Shown here piece after piece: positions 1-7,214 of a DNA stretch of 13,006 nucleotides. The translations under genes and the position numbers were made by a program. The stretch's first letter is position 1; each line of letters opens with the position of its first letter. This stretch comes from Bdellovibrionales bacterium (GTDB taxonomy: Bacteria; Bdellovibrionota; Bdellovibrionia; Bdellovibrionales; UBA1609). The stretch covers positions 1 through 13,006 of the forward strand of contig JAPKGD010000011.1 of assembly GCA_026648125.1 (NCBI GenBank). Direction: 5' to 3'. Below the pieces are notes generated by a model, which saw only the letters and a list, made by a program, of their open reading frames with translations, had not been told where the DNA came from and ran no database searches.

Positions 1-111
1 ATCGATTTCGAACGTTCTCTCAAATACGAGAGACAGGTTCAGATTGTAGGACTCCTAAACGAATCGGCTCCCCCTTTTAAATCCATTGATAACTTTTCGG
101 CTGGAAAATAA
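1..111 (+). CDS. C-terminal end of an unrecognised protein (partial)
   Basis: Frame 1 is open from the first base to a TAA at 109-111 and gives 36 residues ending in FSAGK. The other two plus frames close earlier (stops near 47 and 78). The peptide mixes charged and hydrophobic residues (FERSLKYERQVQIVGLL) as a real helix would. Only 37 bases separate it from the lipoprotein gene on the same strand, so it may belong to the same transcript. I do not recognise the family; the fragment is too short to name. Coding status is likely but not certain. Confidence 0.5.
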   Translation: MDFERSLKYERQVQIVGLLNESAPPFKSIDNFSAGK

Positions 112-134
112 CCCCTGGCACGAACCGTGCTGTT

Positions 135-140
135 AAGGAG
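135..140 (+). promoter_or_regulatory. Ribosome binding site of the lipoprotein gene
   Basis: AAGGAG lies 8 bases before the ATG at 149. This is a strong Shine-Dalgarno match at ideal spacing and fixes the start of the lipoprotein gene. A small stem-loop (GCACG/CGTGC, 118-130, three-base loop) sits just upstream. It has no T-tract, so it is not a terminator. Confidence 0.8.
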
Positions 141-148
141 ATCAATAT

Positions 149-1714
149 ATGAAAAAGCTCATTTTAGGCTTAACCCTCTCGGCCACCTTTGTGGCCTGTG
201 GGCCCCGCCAAAACTCAAATACGGCCTCCACACCCCCTGAAGGCACCCCCATTGAACTCAATGGAACGATCAATGGCGGAGGCGGAAAAGGGGTACTTTG
301 TCTAAACCGTGGACAGCAAACTTATGAGGTTCTCGACATCTATGAAGGTCGTGAGCACCATAAGCTCAAATACAGCAAAGAAATCCGCTCCGAAAAGGAA
401 ATGGTCGACACCATCCTCGACCTCCTCGTCCGCCACTTTCAAAACCTTTTTGGATCTGAAAAAGATTTGAGAGCGGAAATCAAAAAGGAATTTATTGAAC
501 CTCTCCTCAACAGCATTAAGTACACTGAAAAAAATCAACGCTTAAAATTTGTGGGCGACGATCTATCTCCTCTTATCGCCGACAACTGTAAGCCCATCCA
601 ACTCGCTATTTATTACGACGAGGCTGTACTCCTTATTGATGGCAACTACTGGGCAAAGCTGAATTGGCTCAATCGGACCGCTCTGTTGCTCCATGAGCTT
701 ATCTATCGCTTAGCGAGAGAAAAAGGTCAGGTTAATTCTATACAGTCGCGCCGGCTTGTGGGATCCATGCTCTCCGACACCGGGGCAAAGCCAATTGTAT
801 TTGGTGTGCCAGAAAGAGGATTTATTCGCTGCTTTGCCGAAGCAGGTGACTCCTTTTCGACCATCAATTTTGACGCTTACAACCTTAAGACCGATGACTT
901 TAGTGGAGTGGAGGCCGTTTTCTATGCGATGGGGCTAGAGGTGAGTCTCTTTCATACTTCCGCTCGCTTTCTCGGATTGCATACCTCTGTGATGGCCGAT
1001 TCTCGAGAAGAAGAATCAACCTACTATTCAAAGGCATTGATCGACGGCCAAATGAGCGCCCTCTACAAAATTGGCTTTGATTTTAGACAAAGAAAAGAAG
1101 GCGATTTTAAGATGATGCTGAAGGATCCCAAATCAAATTCAGATTCGAAGATTTATCGAGTCCGCTGTGGCAAACCCACGGAATCTCGCTCCGACTCTGA
1201 TCCCAAATTGAATGTCACCAAGAACTTCATTGATACTTATGGAGATCACTCATTTCGAGAAAATATATTTCGAGAGGCGGTTCGGATCGGAAAAGATGGA
1301 ACCATTCAGTTTCTCTTTTTCAGGCAAGTTGGTCGGGAGGGAAGTAAGGAAGTCCCCTTCCCCACCGAATGCTCTTATTTTGAGAAGGGTTTAATTAAAT
1401 CGGTGGTGCAAAGAACCAAAGAGGACATGAATTCCTACTTACCTTATGCCACGCACATTATTACTTACAACCCACAATCCATCGAACTCACGGACGAAAT
1501 CGAAAAAACATCTTCATTCAATCCAGCCTGTAGATTCATGGCAGAGCGAAAAGAATTTGAAATGGGTAAAGACTTTTATGAAAAGGTGTACGCAGAGCTC
1601 CTTGATGACACCTCCTTTCGCCTGCACACGACAGGCGGCGGTAGCTTTGACCCCGAAAAAGGAAGAACGGAAGAGGACGGAACGCTTGATGAGTTATATA
1701 AAATTGAAAAATAG
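149..1714 (+). CDS. Large secreted lipoprotein of unknown function with degenerate HExxY motif
   Basis: The product is 521 residues. It begins with a short lipoprotein signal peptide (MKK, hydrophobic LILGLTLSATF, then the lipobox FVAC with Cys17 as the lipidated residue), so it is expected to be membrane anchored and exposed to the periplasm or surface. A low-complexity linker (residues 19-40, rich in N, T, S and P) leads to a glycine run (GGGGKG, 43-48). Besides Cys17 there are six cysteines (51, 147, 228, 340, 408, 461), enough for three disulfides in an exported protein. Residues 178-190 (ALLLHELIYRLAR) have the shape of a metalloprotease helix, but the second metal-binding histidine is Tyr186 (HELIY), so zinc protease activity is not supported. 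From memory, long exported proteins with an HExxY-like helix after a glycine-rich start recur in Bdellovibrio-like bacteria, but I cannot name a family. The SGNH hydrolase gene starts within its last 26 bases, which suggests linked expression. The start is set by AAGGAG at 135-140. Confidence 0.85.
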   Translation: MKKLILGLTLSATFVACGPRQNSNTASTPPEGTPIELNGTINGGGGKGVLCLNRGQQTYEVLDIYEGREHHKLKYSKEIRSEKEMVDTILDLLVRHFQNLFGSEKDLRAEIKKEFIEPLLNSIKYTEKNQRLKFVGDDLSPLIADNCKPIQLAIYYDEAVLLIDGNYWAKLNWLNRTALLLHELIYRLAREKGQVNSIQSRRLVGSMLSDTGAKPIVFGVPERGFIRCFAEAGDSFSTINFDAYNLKTDDFSGVEAVFYAMGLEVSLFHTSARFLGLHTSVMADSREEESTYYSKALIDGQMSALYKIGFDFRQRKEGDFKMMLKDPKSNSDSKIYRVRCGKPTESRSDSDPKLNVTKNFIDTYGDHSFRENIFREAVRIGKDGTIQFLFFRQVGREGSKEVPFPTECSYFEKGLIKSVVQRTKEDMNSYLPYATHIITYNPQSIELTDEIEKTSSFNPACRFMAERKEFEMGKDFYEKVYAELLDDTSFRLHTTGGGSFDPEKGRTEEDGTLDELYKIEK

Positions 1715-2699
1715 GTTATTGGGTGTAAGCCTTTTAGGCTTCGCCCTTTTTTCTATTACTACATTTGCTCACGACAAGGCCTTAGGAATTATCGGCGATA
1801 GCGTTGCAACGGGAGCGGTCTCTAGCGAAGCGGTGAAAGCCAATTTTGATTCGTTGATTTGGAATGGATTTAAAAACGGATTGTTTTCGCCTTACAAAAC
1901 CCAATTAGGAGTAAATTTTCAAGAAAACGCCTTTGCCGAGTACGTTGCGACCGGCTTCGGTGTGAAACCTGAAAATGTGATCAACGTCGCGGTCAATGGA
2001 AAACGCATTTCATCCATCGGCGAGCAAACACTTGAAATCGATGAACTCAAACCAGGTCTTCCCGATTACCTTTTGATTAGCTACACCGCTAACAATGCCT
2101 GTAACCTTGGGATCTTTACCACCAAGGTTCAGGACTTTAAAGCGGAGTACTTGAGACAACTCATTGAAGGGCGCGAAGGTAAAGGTGGGCTTAAGCTGAT
2201 CGCGGCAAAAGCCTCAAAAGTCAGACCCACTTCGGTCTACTTGATGGCGAGCCTTGATTTTACCCAGGTGTTAACAAACCCAAGCATTCTGGCCCATGAA
2301 GTACCCCTTCACTCCAACACTGTACGCTGTGAGAGATTTCGTGCGGGCCAACACAAGGACAATGGAAAGTACACCTACCTTGCGGACAAGCTCCGCCAAA
2401 TGTGCCCTTCGATTCTCGGCACTGATCCCAAAGCCATGGACAGTGAGAGCGTTCAGCGCCGTTCCCATTTAAAAGCCATTCATACAGCTCAAGTAGAGGC
2501 ACAGCGTGAGGCAATTGAAATCATGAAAGCAAATAATCCTAATCCTTTAGTTCACTTTGAATTTATCGCGGCACCGGCACAGGTGGAATTTAACGGCAAC
2601 CACGTGGCCAATGATTGTTTTCATCTCTCACGCCAGGGTCAGGGCATTTTAGGACTTGCTGTGTGGTCGGAAATCTTCGATCGTCTCAACTCAAAATAG
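1689..2699 (+). CDS. Secreted SGNH/GDSL-type hydrolase, phospholipase B-like
   Basis: The 336-residue product starts with a typical Sec signal peptide (MSYIKLKNR, hydrophobic core, cleavage likely after TFA at residue 27). The SGNH family blocks appear in order: block I GDS with nucleophile Ser38 (GIIGDSVATG); block II VAVNGK with Gly104; block III TANNAC with oxyanion Asn135 or Asn136; block V DCFH with Asp309 and His312. The DCFHLSRQGQ ending followed by a Trp-containing helix resembles the phospholipase B branch, where DCFH and a GGNDxC-like block III are usual. This points to an exported esterase or lipase acting on lipids or acylated sugars; the substrate is inferred, not seen. The frame is open back to about 1446, but those codons overlap the lipoprotein gene and encode nothing family-like. 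ATG 1689 places the signal peptide at the N-terminus, with GGACGG 8 bases upstream and AGAGG 12 bases upstream. It overlaps the preceding gene by 26 bases, so the two are probably co-transcribed. Its stop abuts the stop of the converging gene. Confidence 0.85.
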   Translation: MSYIKLKNRLLGVSLLGFALFSITTFAHDKALGIIGDSVATGAVSSEAVKANFDSLIWNGFKNGLFSPYKTQLGVNFQENAFAEYVATGFGVKPENVINVAVNGKRISSIGEQTLEIDELKPGLPDYLLISYTANNACNLGIFTTKVQDFKAEYLRQLIEGREGKGGLKLIAAKASKVRPTSVYLMASLDFTQVLTNPSILAHEVPLHSNTVRCERFRAGQHKDNGKYTYLADKLRQMCPSILGTDPKAMDSESVQRRSHLKAIHTAQVEAQREAIEIMKANNPNPLVHFEFIAAPAQVEFNGNHVANDCFHLSRQGQGILGLAVWSEIFDRLNSK

Positions 2700-3539
2700 T
2701 TAGAGAGAGGCGGCCTCGCCTTTGCCAAACATGTCGAGAGCCTTGAAACCGCTGTCTCTATCTCCGCTACAGCGCTGCAAGCAGGCATTCAATGCACAAT
2801 CAAGAGCCTCATTGCCAAGGTTCTTAGCGGCTTTCTGCGCCTCGCCTTTGCAGGCTTCAACACAAATCTCAAAACGCTTTTCTACGGCTTTTTTAGCTTC
2901 CTCAGGGTTTCGAGCCTCCCGGCATATGCGGTCCATTTCGGTTTCCTGAGGTTCTCTAAATGCGGTCGGCTTGACTTTGCCACCTTTAAGCGAAGACTTC
3001 TCACTTCTGCGATATTCATTTTTCTTCAGATCCCACCTCTCATCGGAAAAGAGAAAGTGTTTTTGGGGGGTGATGATCTCGCCGTAACCGAAGGTGTCGC
3101 AAAAGTCCTTCAAAAACTTTTGGAAGTTCTCTTGCGCACCAGCAGCATCATATCCGTCTGTATAAGCCTTTTTTGAAACCTTTGCCGCTTGCTCTTCACC
3201 GGAACATGAGTCGATGCAAGAGTTATAGAGACAAATATTCTCTCCCGCCGATTTCTCACAGCCCTCTTGGCAAGCCTTTGTTTGTTCTTTGATAACGTTA
3301 TCCAATGCACTAAATGAAGTTACCATTCGACACGCTTCTCTAAACGGTTTACGTCCCCTGGGGATTGCTTTCTCTCCGAGCTCTTGCTTAAAAAAGAGCT
3401 CACAAAAGGCCTCTTGAAGACCGGTCAATAGGGAGGGCTCAGTGCTCTTTGTTTTCCCAACAAATTTTCCCCCGGCCACTTCACCCGCAAAAGCACTGGT
3501 CGAAAGAAGCACCACAACGATGGAACTCATGAGCCTCAT
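2700..3539 (-). CDS. Secreted cysteine-rich protein with internal duplication (14 Cys, CX3C motifs)
   Basis: The 279-residue product starts at ATG 3539, preceded by AGGGGG a few bases upstream. The frame runs 13 codons further back, but only this start puts the signal peptide (MRLMSSIVVVLLSTSAFA, cleavage near residue 18) at the N-terminus. The mature part has 14 cysteines in two sets of seven: 46, 70, 90, 94, 103, 108, 112 and 147, 206, 226, 230, 248, 253, 257. The spacing C-x19-C-x3-C, then C-x4-C-x3-C, is identical in both halves; only the x8/x17 stretch and the first gap differ. Both halves end in CSG followed by an acid. Each half contains a twin CX3C pattern, which could form a helical hairpin held by disulfides. 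I do not recognise a family and assign no function. The gene follows smc by 60 bases on the same strand and may be read from that transcript. The linker (residues 155-200) is charged and probably extended. Confidence 0.85.
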   Translation of the reverse strand: MRLMSSIVVVLLSTSAFAGEVAGGKFVGKTKSTEPSLLTGLQEAFCELFFKQELGEKAIPRGRKPFREACRMVTSFSALDNVIKEQTKACQEGCEKSAGENICLYNSCIDSCSGEEQAAKVSKKAYTDGYDAAGAQENFQKFLKDFCDTFGYGEIITPQKHFLFSDERWDLKKNEYRRSEKSSLKGGKVKPTAFREPQETEMDRICREARNPEEAKKAVEKRFEICVEACKGEAQKAAKNLGNEALDCALNACLQRCSGDRDSGFKALDMFGKGEAASL

Positions 3540-3599
3540 AGAGATTCCCCCTGCTTTCGACCGCGCGATCAACTGCACGGCCGCTAAATTCCAAAAAGA

Positions 3600-6500
3600 T
3601 TACCCACCCACGACTTGAGTGGCTTGATCAAGACTGACGGAAACCATTTTAGAAACGCCTTTTTCTTCCATGGTCACACCGTAAAGCTTTTTGTTCACTT
3701 TCATGGTGTGCTTATTGTGGGTGACCACAATAATCTGGCTTCGCTTGGCCATTTCCTTAACCAGATCGTTAAAGCGGAAGACGTTGGCGTCATCAAGAGG
3801 TGCATCCACCTCATCAAGAAGACAAAATGGCGAAGGCTTAACCAGGAAGATGGAGAAAATCAGCGACACTGCGGTCAAAGCTTTTTCACCTCCACTCAAG
3901 AGACTGACGTTTTGCAGCTTCTTACCTGGAGGACGAGAAACGATATCAATTCCGAGTTCATCTTTTTCTGGATCTTCAACCAGAATCAAGCGAGCTTCCC
4001 CGCCACCAAAAAGAACCGGGAATACCTTCATAAATCGCTCGTTCACCTGCTCAAAGGTTTCTTTAAAACGCTTGGTGCAAATGCGATTAATTCGATCGAT
4101 CACTTTGCGCAGTTGCTCTTTCGCATCGGTGAGATCGGTAAACTGTCGATTTAGAAATTCATAACGAGAAATCAATTCGTCATATTCTTGAATGGCGGAA
4201 AGATTCACTTCGCCAATCTTACCGAGCTTTTCTTTAAGCTCCGCCACCTCGGCTTCAACCGTGGCCTGATCCCACTCTTGGGCGGCCAAGGTTTGCGCCA
4301 CTTCGGTCAAATTGACCATGTAGCGCTCGTTCATCTGGTCAACCAAGTATTGGGCCTTCATCTTGCACTGCTCAAGTTTGAGCTGAGACTCATTCATTCG
4401 GCTCTTTAGCTCATTCATGCGATGAAGTCGTCCAGAAACGGTTTTCTCCAGTTCTTCGGCCTGAGCCGCGATCACTTCATAAGCGTCTCGCACTTCGGCC
4501 AGCATTTTACCAGCCTCTTCGCTTTCGCGAACCGTGCGCTCAAACTCGACCTTGCGATGTTCAATCAAGACTTGATTTGAAGAGAGCGACTCATTGTTCT
4601 TAAGCGACTCTTCGCTCATTTTGGACATTTGATCGGTCACTTCAGCAAGTGATCGCTCGATCATCTCAAGCTGGTACTTAAGTCCTTCGGCTTCTTTAAT
4701 CCGAGCCGTGGACTCAACCTGCAGTGAAGTGACTAAGCGATTCAACTCGTCCACACCACCGCGGGCTTGTTCATACTCCGCCGTCAACCGGGTCACAGAC
4801 TCATCAAGTTCGAGCTTTTGCGTGCGCAGCTCAACCAGACGTTCTTGCAGCTGCTCCAAATCGCTATGTACGGAAAGTCTTGTGCCCTCATCACGAGAAA
4901 CATCGTTAAATTGCTTCTCGTGTGCACGCACGACGTTGGCCAATTCGGTCTCTGCCCGCTCGTGGTCCTTTTTGACCGCCAAAATTTCCAGTTCTTTTTC
5001 GTTTTGCTTACGTTTTGCGGTCTCAAGCTCTTCCGAAAGCGTTTTTTGTTGGGCTTCAAGCTTCTTTAATGAAGCTTGGGCTAAGGCAAGCTTGCCTGCC
5101 CATTCTTCCCGAGCTTGGGAGAGTTCTTTGATTTCGCGTCGACGCTTTAAAACCCCGGACTCAACTTGGTCAGAGGCTCCACCCGTCAGCACGCCATCCA
5201 CAGACAAAGTGTCTCCGTCTGAAGTCACAAAGGTGAGGCCTGGATAATCCGCACGGAGTCTTAAGGCCGTTCGAATCGTATCCACGATGACAACACCACC
5301 AAGAAAGGGCTTCACTTGCGAGGTGAAGACCTCAGGAACCTGGACCACGTCCTCAAGCCATGCAATCACGCCAGGCTGGCCATTGAGGCTCTGCCGAGCA
5401 CTTGCCGCATCACCCGTATTTCCGGCCCAACCGGCTGCGACGAACCCAGAACGCCCGCGCTTTTGCTCTTTTAAATAATCAACAGCACCCAATGCCGCAT
5501 CCGGTGTTTGCGAAAGAAGGAGTTGCAAACGATTGCCAAGAGCCGCTTCCATAGCCAATTCATACTGGGCAGGAACTTCAACCACTTCGGCCACGGGCTG
5601 AAAGGCCACTTCGTTTTCAACACTACCATCAGCGCGAGTCACTTGGCGCGACCGCTGCCAAAGCATGACGCTCTTTACGCCGTCTTCAAAGCCTTCAAAA
5701 TTGGCTTGAAGGTCTTCAAGACCATAAAGGCGGCTTGAAACTTTATTAAGCTCCTCTTTAAAGCGCTCAACCTCGCCCTGCTTTTCATAAACCTGGGCAT
5801 GCAAGACTTCTAGATTTGCCTGATAAGTTTCGACATCTTTGACGATATCGAGCTGCATCTGGCGCTCGGACTCAAGTTGTCCAAACAAGCGATTGCGGCG
5901 CTTTTCAAAATCATCTTTTTGTGTGGAGAGATCGTTGAGAACCGCACGCGCATTTTCAAGACGTTCATCTAATTCTTTAAGTTTATCCTCTAGGCCTGCT
6001 GCCTTAGCAGAAATATGCGATTCGCTCTGCGAAACCGTGAGCATTTCACGGCGTTTCACGGTGAGCTCTTCATCTACGGTTCGAATGCGAGCCTGAATGG
6101 TATCCAGTTCAATTTTTCGCTCATCGTACTTAGTTTTCAACTCCTGAGCCGCCTGGTCGGTGACTCCATGCTGGCTAGAAAGCTTTTGTTTTTCTGCCAA
6201 TAGCGCTTCTTGCCGCGCCTGGTATTGGTTACGGATATTGCCCGTCATTTCCTCGGTCCGGCGGGCTTGTTCGATTTCAAACTGAAGTTCGCGGATTTCT
6301 TTTTCTAGACGCTGAACATGGCTGAGTCGATCCTGGTGTTTAATCTGCCATTCTTCGACGGCCTTTTCCCGCTCCAAAACATTGAGCTTTAAAGTCTGTA
6401 GCTCAGTTTCTTGGGTCGACAAATTGGCCTGAGCCTCGGTCTCCTCAGCTTGTGCTGTGGTAAACACTTCCGAAGCCGCCTGTTCTTCGGCATGTAGGTT

Positions 6501-7214
6501 TAAATAAGTGCGGCTTGAGAGCCACAAGTCCTTTTCTTGGACTTCCTTCTTAAGCGAGCGATAGCGCTCGGCCCGTGCGGCCTGTCGCTGAAGGCTATCA
6601 AGGTGCCGCTTTTGTTCGCCAATAATATCTTGTAAGCGAATCAAATTTTGATCCGTGGACTCAAGCTTTCTCTGCGATTCGCGCTTTCGCACTTTAAACT
6701 TGGTGATCCCGGCAGCTTCTTCAATCAGAGTTCGCCGGTCTTCGGGCTTGGCGGTAATGATTTTGCCGATGGCTCCCTGCTCAACAATCGAAAATCCTTT
6801 TGAGCCCGCGCCGGTATCCATAAAGACTTCTTGGATGTCGCGAAGTCGTGCTGGTTCTTTATTGATAAGGTATTCGGAATCGCCTGAGCGATAGAGTCGT
6901 CGGGTGATCATCACCTCTGAAAACTTCGAATACTTGGCAGGAAAAGGCCCGCCATCATTTTCCAGAGTTAAATTGACCTCAGCCATCCCCATAGGGGCAT
7001 AGCCCTCAGCTCCTGCGAAAATCACATCTGCCATGCTCGCGCCACGCAAGTGCTTGGCCGACATTTCACCCATCACCCATACCAGGGCGTCCACGATGTT
7101 AGACTTACCGCAACCGTTGGGTCCTACGATACCGGTTATCCCTGCGTCGAAATGAATAACGGTGCGATCCTTAAAAGACTTAAAGCCGCAAAGCTCGAGT
7201 TTTTTGATTCTCAA
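3600..7214 (-). CDS. smc: Chromosome partition protein SMC
   Basis: A complete 1204-residue bacterial SMC ATPase, the DNA-loop-extruding and condensing protein that works as a dimer, usually with ScpA and ScpB (neither is in this window). The N-terminal head has the typical opening KLELCGFKSF and Walker A GPNGCGKS (31-38), with Q-loop region near VEQGAI (144-149). Long coiled coils run from about 175 to 505 and 685 to 1020. The hinge between them (about 505-685) includes YELAMEAALGNRLQ and the conserved GVLTGGA (674-680). The C-terminal head has the signature LSGGEK (1106-1111), Walker B CLLDEVD (1131-1137), D-loop APLDD and the H-loop His1166. All catalytic motifs are intact. The start is a TTG at 7214: the same frame has a TGA two codons upstream, no ATG or GTG lies before the head domain, and GGAAGG sits 7 bases upstream. 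The TTG overlaps the ppdK stop (TTGA), implying coupled translation. Confidence 0.97.
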   Translation of the reverse strand: MRIKKLELCGFKSFKDRTVIHFDAGITGIVGPNGCGKSNIVDALVWVMGEMSAKHLRGASMADVIFAGAEGYAPMGMAEVNLTLENDGGPFPAKYSKFSEVMITRRLYRSGDSEYLINKEPARLRDIQEVFMDTGAGSKGFSIVEQGAIGKIITAKPEDRRTLIEEAAGITKFKVRKRESQRKLESTDQNLIRLQDIIGEQKRHLDSLQRQAARAERYRSLKKEVQEKDLWLSSRTYLNLHAEEQAASEVFTTAQAEETEAQANLSTQETELQTLKLNVLEREKAVEEWQIKHQDRLSHVQRLEKEIRELQFEIEQARRTEEMTGNIRNQYQARQEALLAEKQKLSSQHGVTDQAAQELKTKYDERKIELDTIQARIRTVDEELTVKRREMLTVSQSESHISAKAAGLEDKLKELDERLENARAVLNDLSTQKDDFEKRRNRLFGQLESERQMQLDIVKDVETYQANLEVLHAQVYEKQGEVERFKEELNKVSSRLYGLEDLQANFEGFEDGVKSVMLWQRSRQVTRADGSVENEVAFQPVAEVVEVPAQYELAMEAALGNRLQLLLSQTPDAALGAVDYLKEQKRGRSGFVAAGWAGNTGDAASARQSLNGQPGVIAWLEDVVQVPEVFTSQVKPFLGGVVIVDTIRTALRLRADYPGLTFVTSDGDTLSVDGVLTGGASDQVESGVLKRRREIKELSQAREEWAGKLALAQASLKKLEAQQKTLSEELETAKRKQNEKELEILAVKKDHERAETELANVVRAHEKQFNDVSRDEGTRLSVHSDLEQLQERLVELRTQKLELDESVTRLTAEYEQARGGVDELNRLVTSLQVESTARIKEAEGLKYQLEMIERSLAEVTDQMSKMSEESLKNNESLSSNQVLIEHRKVEFERTVRESEEAGKMLAEVRDAYEVIAAQAEELEKTVSGRLHRMNELKSRMNESQLKLEQCKMKAQYLVDQMNERYMVNLTEVAQTLAAQEWDQATVEAEVAELKEKLGKIGEVNLSAIQEYDELISRYEFLNRQFTDLTDAKEQLRKVIDRINRICTKRFKETFEQVNERFMKVFPVLFGGGEARLILVEDPEKDELGIDIVSRPPGKKLQNVSLLSGGEKALTAVSLIFSIFLVKPSPFCLLDEVDAPLDDANVFRFNDLVKEMAKRSQIIVVTHNKHTMKVNKKLYGVTMEEKGVSKMVSVSLDQATQVVGG

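Noticed and set aside
118..130. GCACG/CGTGC hairpin before the lipoprotein gene as a terminator
   Set aside because: It has only five pairs and is followed by the ribosome binding site, not a T-run.
1446..1688. 81-codon upstream extension of the SGNH hydrolase frame
   Set aside because: It lies wholly inside the lipoprotein gene, encodes no recognisable domain and would bury the signal peptide that begins at ATG 1689.
3540..3578. 13-codon upstream extension of the cysteine-rich protein
   Set aside because: AGGGGG sits just before ATG 3539, and the shorter start gives a proper signal peptide.
3540..3599. Near-palindrome GATCGCGCGGTC in the gap after smc as an operator or terminator
   Set aside because: It has no loop and one mismatch pair, and no T-run follows; it is short and easily due to chance.
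3615..5247. Long plus-strand frames opposite smc (for example 3615-4154 and 4708-5247)
   Set aside because: They are shadows of the smc codons. Their translations are serine-rich or low-quality, show no domains and have no ribosome binding sites.
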